A stretch of DNA of 64,000 nt from assembly GCA_026419775.2 (NCBI GenBank), contig JAOPGA020000966.1, positions 107,460 to 171,459 of the forward strand, given 5' to 3'. This DNA comes from Acrasis kona. Lineage: Eukaryota; Heterolobosea; Eutetramitea; Acrasida; Acrasidae. This document shows, in pieces, positions 33,021-42,360 of this stretch. Numbering within the stretch: position 1 is the stretch's first letter; each line of letters opens with the position of its first letter. The translations under genes and the position numbers were made by a program. The notes under the pieces were generated by a model that worked only from the letters and a program-made list of their open reading frames with translations, did not search any database and had not been told where the DNA came from.

Positions 33021-33191
33021 TCCACTGTCATCCTTGGCGTATGTTGACGTTAAACTATAAATAGTATGGGAGGATTCAATATTGTATGGGAGGATTATTA
33101 TGTCATCGGAGATTTCAGTATTACATGGGAGGATTCAATAGCGCATGGGAGGATTCATCATGGGTCGGAAGGTTCAACAGTGGGACGGAAG
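33021..33191 (-). repeat. right terminal inverted repeat of the deleted element
   Basis: This is the inverse copy of 32056-32226, with the same length and the same tandem-unit organisation. It ends ggttcaacagtgggacggaag and lies 17 bp from the stop codon of the neighbouring minus-strand gene, inside what should be its 3' untranslated region. Confidence 0.9.
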
Positions 33192-33208
33192 GCTCCTGTA
33201 CTTGCATT

Positions 33209-33806
33209 TTATTTCATTCTTAGCCTCTCTTCAAGATTTTGTATCCTCTTCTCAAGATCCGATACACGTTGTTTCAAAATGGCGTTCTCTCGCCTCAAAA
33301 TGGCGTTGTCTTTTTTTAGCTCCTCATAACTCGGCTCCTGCCCAATGGGTTCTAGCGTTTTTGCCATCTTTAATTCATAGTGCCCAACCTTTGATTTTAC
33401 AAAGGACGTAGTTGGCGATGGAGACTTAGTTGCAGGGGTGACAGGGGCCAACTTGGTTTAAGTGGTTCGGGGGTGGGGAGTTTGAAAAAATAAAGGTTGA
33501 ATATGGGACAACATCAACCTCACTATGCTTAATATCAGAAGCTTTTCTCCTCTGAAGAAGGGTTACCAAGTTGTCAACATGCTCCCTTTTGAAGTTGGCA
33601 CTAAAGTTTATCGTCAACTCATATGAGTTGGTGTTCGTTCTTGATAGTATCCCTTTAAATCTTCCTATCACATCTCCTTTGACCACGTCTCCCATACCAG
33701 GGGAACTCCATTCATTCACGAGGCCTGTCAGGAGCTCTCTGAAGCTTTCCCACTCACCAGAAGTCATGTTGGGAAGCCTGAATTTAATGAGAACACCCTT
33801 TAACAT
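33209..33806 (-). CDS. small protein with C-terminal leucine-zipper coiled coil, unknown
   Basis: Two frames, 33806-33519 and 33451-33209, join in phase if a 67-nt intron (GTTGAT...CCAAG, pyrimidine-rich) is removed, giving about 176 residues. The donor is weak, so a frameshift in a dying gene is the alternative. The N-terminal part is a compact alpha/beta segment (EWESFRELLTGLVNEW, SYELTINFSANFK). A Thr/Pro/Ser linker follows, then a heptad coiled coil (LKQRVSDLEKRIQNLEERL). I do not recognise it. It is the only plausibly intact gene between the transposon remnant and the OSCA-type gene at 36.8 kb. Confidence 0.5.
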
Positions 33807-33819
33807 GTTTTGAATACAA

Positions 33820-34399
33820 TACTATTTTCCTGTGATTGACAGCGACATTTGTTTAACCAACCAGTCCTGTCATTGTCAGTTTATTTTTGCTTTAGTTTAC
33901 TAAATCCGTATTTAAAAATAGGATAATATGAAATTACAAATATCTTTAACTGCCTATCTTGGAGTTCAGAACACTAGCAAATTACTGACGTTATATTAAT
34001 GACCCTTTCATCGAGCAATACTGGTAATATCACGACGGGATAACCGACATAACCACCACTCGAACGATTCGAGAGACCAAAAAAGTTGGTACATTGGACT
34101 ACATGTAGTTTAATAAAATACAAATATAATTTGAACTGTGAATGATAATCATATATGTAGTCACCAAATAGCGCACTTTATAATTTATCTAAGCTGTGGA
34201 TGAAGAACCATCCAAGCAGCGTGCTCTGTTATCTTGTGTTCGTGGCCAATTTCTTTGAAGTGAAATCTTTGACTGATTTTCATCTTTGCGTATACCTTAT
34301 ATACATGCAATTCTAAAACTACCTTCTTTTAGATTTATCTATTGCTTCACTACTCTATAACTCGTATTTTGGATCACCTAGCGACCTCTGTTTGATGCG
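33820..34399. other. AT-rich stretch without a supported gene
   Basis: No gene, tRNA or clear repeat is visible. A minus-strand frame of 32 codons at 34185-34283 (FHFKEIGHEHKITEH) reads slightly protein-like. It may be more of the debris that fills the next 2 kb. Confidence 0.4.
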
Positions 34400-34794
34400 T
34401 TATTTCGTTGTAAAAGTGCTCCAATGGCTGATTACGATGAAAGACGTGATATCCCTTCGTGCAAATGTTAAATTAACTTGTAAATCTTCTTCTAGTTCAT
34501 CTTTGAATATTTTGTACGGAAGAAAAGTTATAATGTTGTATTTTGCAGTGGACACTTTGTGTATTAATATTTTGATAGTTTAATCGGCTTACCTCCATTG
34601 CTACAAAACTTGTTTGTACGATTAGCATTTGCAAGAAAGTCATTCGTAACGATAACTCTCGGTGTGGTGTGAAGCTGCGAATGATTAGTAATACAACAAG
34701 CTATAGTGCTACCTTAAGCCATGGTATCTTGGACTTTATCTTGTTGATAATCGTCCCAAGATTCATTGTGCGTGCCCAAAGGTTCAAATAACAT
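34400..34794 (-). pseudogene. N-terminal fragment of a P4-ATPase (phospholipid flippase)
   Basis: A minus-strand frame starts at the ATG at 34794, hits TAA at 34714, and continues in the same frame through PRVIVTNDFLANANRTNKFC. A 38-nt intron (34555-34592, GTAAGC...CAAAG) then joins VSTAKYNIITFLP. The combination KFCxNxVSTAKYNIITFLP is the hallmark just before the first transmembrane span of ATP8A-type P4-ATPases, which flip aminophospholipids. After that the homology ends and the frame closes at 34400. No membrane or phosphorylation domain is present, so this is a truncated, stop-containing remnant. Confidence 0.75.
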
Positions 34795-34999
34795 TTGATT
34801 GAAAGCCTATAAAAGTAATTGCAAAGAGATAGGTAATTCCAAATACTACATGGTTGAATCGATCTTGATCACATCATAATTAAAGAGACGCGTTTATTGC
34901 TTGAATGACACAGTTGTTGCATTCGTGTGTCTATAACTAGACACATGATAAAATTAAGGTTTAATCATGATTGGACAACTCTGTCATTTCTCAATAGGT

Positions 35000-36443
35000 C
35001 TAATTATACTCGCTGGTCTCTGCTGACGGATTAGTGTCCAACCATGATTGAACGTCCTCGATGCTCTAGAGTCTCCTTATCGTCATCGCTGAACTTTTCT
35101 TTGATTGGAGGATAAGTGTATCCTTCTAGACTGATGCCATTCGTCTATCAAATATATTCTTCTACTTCTTCACCCAAGATGCCTCCTTGTACGGCTGCTC
35201 CATAGGCGACGGCCTCATCTGGATTGAGCGATTGTTTTGGTTCTCTTCCGTTAAAGTAGTTCTTCAACAATTGTTGGACCTTTGGAATGTGCGTGCTACC
35301 ACCGACCAACACAATCTCCTCGACTTGGTCCTTGGAGACGTGGCTGTCCTTTAGTACTCGATCGATAGTCTTTTGGAACAAATCATTGTTTAATTGTTCA
35401 AACTCGGCTCTGGTCAACTTGAACGAGAAATCAATTCCTTGGTACAATGATTCGATTTCGATGCGTGCTTCTTGTTGCGACGATAACACTCTCTTCGCCT
35501 TCTCCACTTCTCTCTTTAGCTTTTGGGTGGCCTTCTTGTCGCTGCTCAAATCAAGATTGTTCTTCTTTTTGAATTCCTCAATCAAGAATCTCATTCTGCC
35601 ATGGTCAAAATCCTCACCTCCCAAATGGGTATCACCGGCTGTGGCCAACACTTCGAATCGACCATCATCCAATTCCAATAGGGAAACATCGAACGTTCCT
35701 CCTTTTAAGTCAAAGACCAATACGTTGACGTCCTTGTTTTGTTTATCTAGACCGTAGGCGATGGCGGCGGCGGTTGGTTCGGTGATGATGCGTTCGACGG
35801 TTAGACCGGCGATGGCACATGCATCCTTTGTTGCTTGACGTTGAGCGTCGTTGAAGTAAGCGGGGACGGTGACGACAGCTCTGGTGACCTTGTGACCCAA
35901 GTATGTCTCTGCGACGTTCTTCATCTCATGTAAAACCATGGCTGATACCTCCTCGGATGAGAATGTCATGTCTTCACCCTTGACTTGGACCTTGATGTGT
36001 GGCTTGCCACCCTTGTTGACAATCTCATAGGGTAGGAGTTCAATGTCGCGTTGAACGTCTGGGTCGCAGAATCCGCGACCGATCAAACGCTTGGCGTCGT
36101 AGATTGTGTTTGTTGGGTTGATCGTGGCTTGGTTCTTTGCGGCATCTCCGATGAGACGCTCTCCTGTTTCTGGTACGAAAGCAACTACGCTTGGTGTGAT
36201 ACGGTTTCCTTGGTCGTTGGCTATAATTTCAACTTTACCGTTTCTCCATACACCAACACAACTATATGTGGTACCAAGATCTATTCCGATGACCGGCCCA
36301 CTGCTTTCATTCTCCTTTGCTTCATCAGCGAACACTGCCGCTATGAATGTTACTAGTGAGAGTGCCACAATAATGTATCGTGACAACATTGTGTTGATTG
36401 TATTTTTCGATGGTGGGTACATTACAAAAGCGTTTGATGTCAT
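35000..36443 (-). pseudogene. truncated BiP/GRP78 (ER Hsp70) gene
   Basis: An open frame, 36443-35148, encodes an ER signal sequence (start probably the ATG at 36389, [18 protein letters not shown]) and a complete Hsp70 nucleotide-binding domain. Landmarks are [45 protein letters not shown] and [16 protein letters not shown]. It stops with TGA right after [12 protein letters not shown], so the substrate-binding domain and retention signal are missing. Downstream, 35128-35000 still encodes pieces of the C-terminal lid in two frames (EKFSDDDKETLE, then DVQSWLDTNPSAETSEYN). The phosphate loop reads [10 protein letters not shown] where DLGGGTFDVS is near-invariant. A functional full-length copy must lie elsewhere. 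Confidence 0.82.
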
Positions 36444-36786
36444 ACGAAGTCCCCAGAACTATCATGCATCCTTCAATCTCCACATGCTAGTGTTCGCTTC
36501 TTGATGTTCTTCTCTTTTGTAATTAATAATTACAACAGTTGTATGCTAAAATCATGAAGAATAAAGTCACAGGGAATATAGAGCTTATCAAAGAAAATGA
36601 CATAGATGTAATAAGGGGAATATGATGGTCAGCCAAAAAATAACTTTTTAATATTGTGATTGTTGTGTAAAATTGACATTTATAAAAATGACATGAGCTA
36701 TTGATGATTTTTGGAGTTGACTAACAAAAAAGACAAACTCATCTATTAATAATAGATCAATCTTAAAATAATACTACACAAACAAA
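36444..36786. other. intergenic region between divergent genes
   Basis: This AT-rich stretch separates the BiP-type remnant from the channel gene and would hold both promoters. I see no RNA gene or repeat. Confidence 0.4.
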
Positions 36787-39648
36787 ATGTCAGATAATGC
36801 ATCCGATGCAATCATTGGTGGTGGTGGTGTGGTGTTTAATTTAATAGCGAACGTAATTTTATTCACACTACTGGTCACTTTCGCTCTTTTCTCGAACCTG
36901 CTCACCCCCTTCTTTACCCCTCGTAAAAGAAACATGTTCGTGAAATATCTAGCTCGTGAAAAATCAATCCATAATGAGGGCTTTGAGATAGAGCAAGATG
37001 CCCCACCCAAATACCCGAAGAATTATTATGCAGAGATACAAAAACACGAGAGGATGTTACCAGACCAACAAAATTACATTCAATATTACTTTACGACGCG
37101 CCTATTATTTGTGTGGGAAATTATGAAGAGTTTAATTTTGCCTTCAGCAATCAAAAGAGACCACGAGCTTTGTGTGAGGAATTACGGAAGAGACCTAGCG
37201 ACCTACATGCTTTTCTTCCGAATTTCCATTTATGTTCTTGTTTTTTTAACAATTGTCGTGAACTGTGTTTTGTTACCCATACATCTCACTGGGAAGGTGC
37301 CAGACATCAACCAACCAAGTAAAACAGGATTAACATATACAGGCATCGAAATGATACAAACATCGCCAAATATGACGATTGCTACAATCTTGATGGCCAT
37401 CGTGGTGCTATCTACCGTCTTTATTTTTATGATAGTTTACTTCTTCAACCACTCTGTGGTGAAAGAATTCAACTATATGAACTGTGATCGTGTACAATCT
37501 ACAAGGCATGATTCATTTCGTCCAAATATTGATTTAAGAAGTGACGAAATCAAGCAGTTGGATTCTTTTGTTGGTATCAAACAAAAACAAACGGATCCTA
37601 TTATGCTTAGTCCCTACACCATCGAGATACAAGGTATGCCACAAAAGTTCATATCTCAGAGTGCCTTTTCAGACATGATACACACTTGTATGAACAGAGA
37701 ACAAGTTGATCAGGACTATAAACTCATTTCCTGTTCATTAATTCTCAATTTATCTAAGAAAATCAAGTATCAGGATCAATTGAGATTTCATTCGGAAGCT
37801 CTCGAAGATTACTACCTGTTAGAAAAACAGTCCACTGGAGTGAGACCAACCACTCGACTCACAAACTATAAGCTAGAAAAAAAAGATGCCATCGAGTACC
37901 ACCAACAACAAGTTGACATGTATAAACAACTCATTGTTGACTTTGAAAAGCAACTTCGTCATGTAGAATCTCTATGTGGCGAATACAACCGCTCAACCTT
38001 TAGTCATCATCATGGTCTTTATGATAACCAATCAATAAACACTCCTCATACACCAACAACAAGCTTGCCACTGCTTGTAAAGAGTTCGAACAGCGAACAC
38101 ATGATCACCATTCATCGGAGTAACAAAGTAAGAGAGGATTCTATAAAATCTCCAGGTGGAGTGTTATTACCAACTACCGTCAGTGTCCCATCGCCATCCA
38201 CTAACACATGCATATCACAGTGCCAAATCAAATCATCAGGATTTGGCTTCATTGTGTTTGATTCAACAGAAGCAAAGCAAATATTTCAAAGAAATGTTAG
38301 AAAGTATGGATTAGGTATAGCAGAAGCACTACAAACACAAGAGCAACAATTACAAAAAGGCACGGTGAACAAAACTACAAATATGCTTGGAGATTCACAG
38401 CTAGTTCGATCGCTTAGTATGAAGATGGACACGGCTTACATCAGAACAAGAACGGCTACTTACGAACCAACTGATGTAAACTACAAACACTTGTACATGC
38501 ACACCAACCAATCACGTTCTTCTCCATTGATGAGAAAGGTAGTTACCTACATAATCATTGCAATCCTCACTGTAGTCTTCTCCATTCCAACTGGTTTCAT
38601 AACAATGTTACAGGGCCAAATATCAATAGGTCTTTTTGATGGGGCGGATCGCAGTGCTCCAGTGTTATTTGGCATTCCTAGTGCACTTGTTTTTCGTTAC
38701 ATTCCTGTTTTGTTGCTTACAATTGGTTCTTTTATAGTACCATTCATCATCAAGGTCCTTACAAAATGGGAGAGATACTTTACTCATGGTTTAGAGGGTC
38801 GTGTTTTGATGAGGAGGACGTATGTGTTTGCCATTATGGCCACTACTGTATTACCTATCGTAACTCAGTCTTGTTTCTCTAGTATTGCATCTGAATTCAA
38901 TAACGATGGTGATGGAATCATCTTTGCTGGTGTATTTGCAAACACCATATTCTTGCCTTTTGCTGGTGTGTTCTTTATTAATTACACGTTACAAATGGCA
39001 TTTGTGGGAAGTGCTATTGAGTTGAACATGTTTTCTACGCTGATGAAATATTTCGGAAAGGGTATTGTGTTGTTGCTTCGCACGGGACGACAAGGTGTCA
39101 CTCCTATTAGACAATTAGATATTTCGGAGCCATTTGACTTCGAGTTGGAAATGGGGTATGCTAACTTGATTGCAATGATGGGTTGTGCGGTGACAATTAG
39201 TGTGTTGAGTCCTTTGATTCTTCCTGCTGCACTTCTTTACTTTACAATTATTTATTTTGTGCAGAGGAATAACATATCATTGATTTATGGACAGAGAAAA
39301 CAAGTTTATGCATTGAAAGACACGAAGGCGTTCTGTGGAAGTATGCCAAATGGTCTTCAGCGTGATTTTGTGGGGCATCAAAGGCTCGTTGTTACAGCGT
39401 TAGAGTTGGTTGCTGCAAACACCATCATTTTCACCTTATACCTTACTTTTTTCATGGGAGCAAGGATAGGAGGTAATCCAATATTTATTGCTCACACTTG
39501 TGTATTTGCAGTGCTCTCTGTTTTGTGCATTGTTAGTGTAATTATAATCAAGTACGCGCCAGAAAAGTTTATGTTTAGCAGTAGGGTCCTGGATCATAAA
39601 AATGTTTACATTAAGCCAAGTGTTGACATTGCACACGAATGTTACTAG
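36787..39648 (+). CDS. OSCA/TMEM63 (CSC1)-type mechanosensitive cation channel
   Basis: This single-exon protein has 953 residues. Three N-terminal spans include the family signature YGRDLATYMLFFRISIYVLV ending in LPIHLTGK. A cytoplasmic domain of about 330 residues follows, with the split RRM-like pieces of the family: TIEIQGMPQ near its start and SGFGFIVFDSTEAKQIFQR near its end. A C-terminal multi-span region begins after MRKVVTYIIIAIL and contains the pore-forming core (KVLTKWERYFTHGLEGRVLM). Members form hyperosmolarity- or stretch-gated calcium-permeable channels in the plasma or lysosomal membrane. A Ser/Thr-rich insert at about residues 410-480 is unusual in length. Confidence 0.8.
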   Translation: MSDNASDAIIGGGGVVFNLIANVILFTLLVTFALFSNLLTPFFTPRKRNMFVKYLAREKSIHNEGFEIEQDAPPKYPKNYYAEIQKHERMLPDQQNYIQYYFTTRLLFVWEIMKSLILPSAIKRDHELCVRNYGRDLATYMLFFRISIYVLVFLTIVVNCVLLPIHLTGKVPDINQPSKTGLTYTGIEMIQTSPNMTIATILMAIVVLSTVFIFMIVYFFNHSVVKEFNYMNCDRVQSTRHDSFRPNIDLRSDEIKQLDSFVGIKQKQTDPIMLSPYTIEIQGMPQKFISQSAFSDMIHTCMNREQVDQDYKLISCSLILNLSKKIKYQDQLRFHSEALEDYYLLEKQSTGVRPTTRLTNYKLEKKDAIEYHQQQVDMYKQLIVDFEKQLRHVESLCGEYNRSTFSHHHGLYDNQSINTPHTPTTSLPLLVKSSNSEHMITIHRSNKVREDSIKSPGGVLLPTTVSVPSPSTNTCISQCQIKSSGFGFIVFDSTEAKQIFQRNVRKYGLGIAEALQTQEQQLQKGTVNKTTNMLGDSQLVRSLSMKMDTAYIRTRTATYEPTDVNYKHLYMHTNQSRSSPLMRKVVTYIIIAILTVVFSIPTGFITMLQGQISIGLFDGADRSAPVLFGIPSALVFRYIPVLLLTIGSFIVPFIIKVLTKWERYFTHGLEGRVLMRRTYVFAIMATTVLPIVTQSCFSSIASEFNNDGDGIIFAGVFANTIFLPFAGVFFINYTLQMAFVGSAIELNMFSTLMKYFGKGIVLLLRTGRQGVTPIRQLDISEPFDFELEMGYANLIAMMGCAVTISVLSPLILPAALLYFTIIYFVQRNNISLIYGQRKQVYALKDTKAFCGSMPNGLQRDFVGHQRLVVTALELVAANTIIFTLYLTFFMGARIGGNPIFIAHTCVFAVLSVLCIVSVIIIKYAPEKFMFSSRVLDHKNVYIKPSVDIAHECY

Positions 39649-39784
39649 ATGAATGGGTCAATGTGTGAATAAATAATCTTTTATGTATCGGTGACATTTC
39701 AATGTTTGATTTTGTTATTTAGGTTGGTAACGATCATTAACTCTATGTAAGTTCCAAAACACAAGTATTGTGAATGTAATTTAT

Positions 39785-41104
39785 TCAAATTTGATTAACT
39801 CTGGTCCAAACACTCCCGTTAGGATATTCATGGTCATTGAGACTCTGCTCCCTGATGGTTATGCTGTATCCAGGTTCTGTTGGTGGAACATATTTTCCGT
39901 TTACAATTACACATGGATTTACAAAATGTTCATGCAGGTGGTCCACATACTCAACAATTCTATCTTCAAGGGTCGCGCTCACCGAAACATAATCGAACAA
40001 GCTCAAATGCTGAACATATTCACACAACCCAACACCACCAGCATGAGGACATACGGGGATGTTAAATTTTTTAGCCATCAACAACACAGATAAAACTTCA
40101 TTAACGCCACCAAGGCGACAACTATCTATTTGACAAAACTTTATTGCGTTCGCTTGTAACAACTGCTTGAACATGACTCGATTAGCACAATGTTCACCAG
40201 TGGCCACACCAATACCATAGGGCGCAAGAGCTTTTGCTATGGTGGCGTGTCCCAAAATATCATCAGGGCTGGTCGGCTCCTCTATCCACCATGGCTTGAA
40301 CTCGGATAGTACTTTCATATGTTCGATGGCTTCGTTCACATCCCACCACTGGTTAGCGTCAACCATTAGTTTCCTTTCATAACCAATCTCTTCTCTTATG
40401 ATTCTCATCCTACGAACGTCATCATTGACATCTCTACCAACTTTAATCTTGAAGTAATTCCATCCCTGGTCTAACGCCTCTCTACAGAGAGTTTTGATCT
40501 TGTCGTCAGAGTACCCTAACCAACCTGCAGATGTTGTGTATGCGGGTAGTCCGTCTTTCAACATTTCTGCGACGCGTTGGTTTTTTGAATCTTGATTGCT
40601 TTTTAAAATATGAATGGCCTCTTGGGGCGTGATGGCATCTGTGATGTACCTGAAGTCAATACAAGATACCAGTTCCTCGGGGGTCATATCCACTAGGAGC
40701 TTCCATAATGGTTTTTTTTCGCTCTTTGCATATAAATCCCATAGCGCATTTACGATCGCTGCAGTGGCTAAATGGATGACGCCTTTTTCTGGACCTATCC
40801 ACCGTAATTGGGAATCGCTTGTGATCATTCTCCACGTTGCTCCCATGTCTTGAGTAAGGCTTTTTAGTGTTTTACCGACGACCAGATATTTGAGAGCTTT
40901 ACATGCTAATACTACAACCTCCGTTCCACGACCAATGGTAAATGTTAAACCATGACCCACCAGATCTGTATCACTTGTATGAATTGTAACATAAGCAGCA
41001 GAATAATCTGGATCCACGTTCATTGCATCTGATCCTGATAATTCTATAGACGTAGGGAACCTAATGTCGCGAACGGTGAGATCATTAATTATAACCTCAC
41101 TCAT
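39785..41104 (-). CDS. ENOSF1: mitochondrial enolase superfamily member 1-like L-fuconate dehydratase
   Basis: One exon encodes 439 residues from the ATG at 41104. It has a capping domain, then the mandelate-racemase-type barrel. Active-site elements are YFKIKVG (base Lys), LMVDANQWW (metal Asp), WWIEEPTSPDD (metal Glu), ATGEHC (metal Glu) and VCPHAGGVGLCE (His). TTSAGWLGYSD is characteristic of the fuconate dehydratase/ENOSF1 branch, which dehydrates L-fuconate to the 2-keto-3-deoxy acid. No targeting peptide is apparent, so a cytosolic location is likely. Confidence 0.93.
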   Translation of the reverse strand: MSEVIINDLTVRDIRFPTSIELSGSDAMNVDPDYSAAYVTIHTSDTDLVGHGLTFTIGRGTEVVVLACKALKYLVVGKTLKSLTQDMGATWRMITSDSQLRWIGPEKGVIHLATAAIVNALWDLYAKSEKKPLWKLLVDMTPEELVSCIDFRYITDAITPQEAIHILKSNQDSKNQRVAEMLKDGLPAYTTSAGWLGYSDDKIKTLCREALDQGWNYFKIKVGRDVNDDVRRMRIIREEIGYERKLMVDANQWWDVNEAIEHMKVLSEFKPWWIEEPTSPDDILGHATIAKALAPYGIGVATGEHCANRVMFKQLLQANAIKFCQIDSCRLGGVNEVLSVLLMAKKFNIPVCPHAGGVGLCEYVQHLSLFDYVSVSATLEDRIVEYVDHLHEHFVNPCVIVNGKYVPPTEPGYSITIREQSLNDHEYPNGSVWTRVNQI

Positions 41105-41538
41105 CTTGTTATCAATCAAGAATATTCAATCAAAATCAATATTGTAAAAGTTAGTTGGTGGCTTTATTGAATATAAACTTTACCATAGTACGCAATAATG
41201 TATCATATTTGTTAGTATCAGAAAGAGAAAACGTAATAGTGAACAACTTTTAGAATTGCATCGATTAATTACATGTGCATTTCAGATTTCATCAAAGAAC
41301 TAACATCCAACCCTAGTCAAGATTCCAATTAAATTTTAATGCGACGAGTAGGGAATTGCGGCCCCTCTACATTTTAATGTGTTCGACTAATATCTAATAA
41401 TTGTTCATCGTTATTCTTGATGTTTTTAAATCCTCCACGAGCCCGTTATACCCAAGTCTATATATTCTAATTGTATGCAGATGCTTATCTTGCAATGTTG
41501 TGTCCTCACTTTCTGAACAACCTTACAATGACAACCAC
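41105..41538. other. intergenic region between divergent ENOSF1 and NKAP genes
   Basis: It carries both promoters. The NKAP frame is open upstream of the ATG chosen at 41539 as far as 41401 but without an ATG, so a small upstream first exon is possible. One candidate is the ATG at 41420, but no clean in-phase splice was found. Confidence 0.35.
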
Positions 41539-42348
41539 ATGAACAGAAATTACAACACGAAGGATGACCAACACAGGAATTCTTATTATAAGAACAACAG
41601 GGGAAGAAAGGATGCAATAGATTACAACCACGACAATTGGAATATAATAGACCGATTTAAACAACGAGAAAATCTTGAATTAACCCCAAAACAATGGAGT
41701 TTGATTTGGTCAGATTCCCCCTCAGAAATTTCTTCCTCCTCTTCAGAAAGTGAAGATGACAGGAGAAAGTCGAGAAAAAAGGAAAAAAAAAGTAAAAACA
41801 AGAAAAAAAGCAGAAGGCATTCAGACTCGGATGATTCTGATTATCGCTCTAAAAAACGGAAGAGGCATCATAGCGATTCACACAAAGAACGAAAAAAAAG
41901 CAAAAAAAACAATCAAGAACTCGAGGTAGAAACGTCTCCAAAACCTCGTTTACTTCTTCAGACAAACCACGAAGACTCCCACAAACATGATGCTGAATTC
42001 GGTCCAAAACCTCTCGTCGAAACTGTGCAGAAAAATGTCAGGTACGGAGGCGACATGATGCCAGGTGAAGCTTCGGCCATTGCAAAGTATGTTCAAGAGA
42101 ACAAACGTATCCCCAGAAGAGGCGAGGTGGGTCTCACCAGCGACGAAATTGAACGTTATGAAGCACTCGGATACGTCATGTCCGGATCTCGAAATCAAAT
42201 GATGAACGCTGTTCGTTTGAGAAAGGAAAACCAAGTGATTAGTGCAGAGGATCGTAAGAGGATGGCACTTTTAAGTCATGAGGAAAAGACGAAAAAAGAG
42301 AACCGCCTCGTCCAGCAGTTCAGAGACATGATAAAAAAGGATGACTAA
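41539..42348 (+). CDS. NKAP: NKAP-family nuclear protein
   Basis: Using the first in-frame ATG gives 269 residues. The middle is a Lys/Ser/Arg-rich disordered tract (SSSSESEDDRRKSRKK and onward), as in RS-like splicing proteins. The C-terminal domain is the conserved NKAP/SynMuv part: MPGEASAIAKYVQENKRIPR, RGEVGLTSDEIERYE, GYVMSGSR, AVRLRKENQVISAEDRKR. NKAP proteins bind RNA and spliceosome components and act in transcription repression and mitosis. The N-terminus may be incomplete because an upstream exon cannot be excluded. Confidence 0.87.
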   Translation: MNRNYNTKDDQHRNSYYKNNRGRKDAIDYNHDNWNIIDRFKQRENLELTPKQWSLIWSDSPSEISSSSSESEDDRRKSRKKEKKSKNKKKSRRHSDSDDSDYRSKKRKRHHSDSHKERKKSKKNNQELEVETSPKPRLLLQTNHEDSHKHDAEFGPKPLVETVQKNVRYGGDMMPGEASAIAKYVQENKRIPRRGEVGLTSDEIERYEALGYVMSGSRNQMMNAVRLRKENQVISAEDRKRMALLSHEEKTKKENRLVQQFRDMIKKDD

Positions 42349-42360
42349 TAATAAACATTT

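Larger units (their letters stand above)
32056..33191 (-). mobile_element. deleted Mutator-like element with long inverted repeats
   Basis: The element is bounded by 171-bp inverted repeats (32056-32226 and 33021-33191) that agree apart from about ten positions. Between them only the C-terminal part of a transposase survives, interrupted by a stop and a frameshift. It is thus a non-autonomous, internally deleted relative of the intact element at 59.5-62.6 kb, but its termini are of a different sequence family. No clear target-site duplication is visible at either edge. Confidence 0.85.

Noticed and set aside
34185-34283. 32-codon minus-strand frame near the P4-ATPase remnant
   Set aside because: It reads somewhat like protein but matches no part of a P4-ATPase or other family I know; possibly chance.
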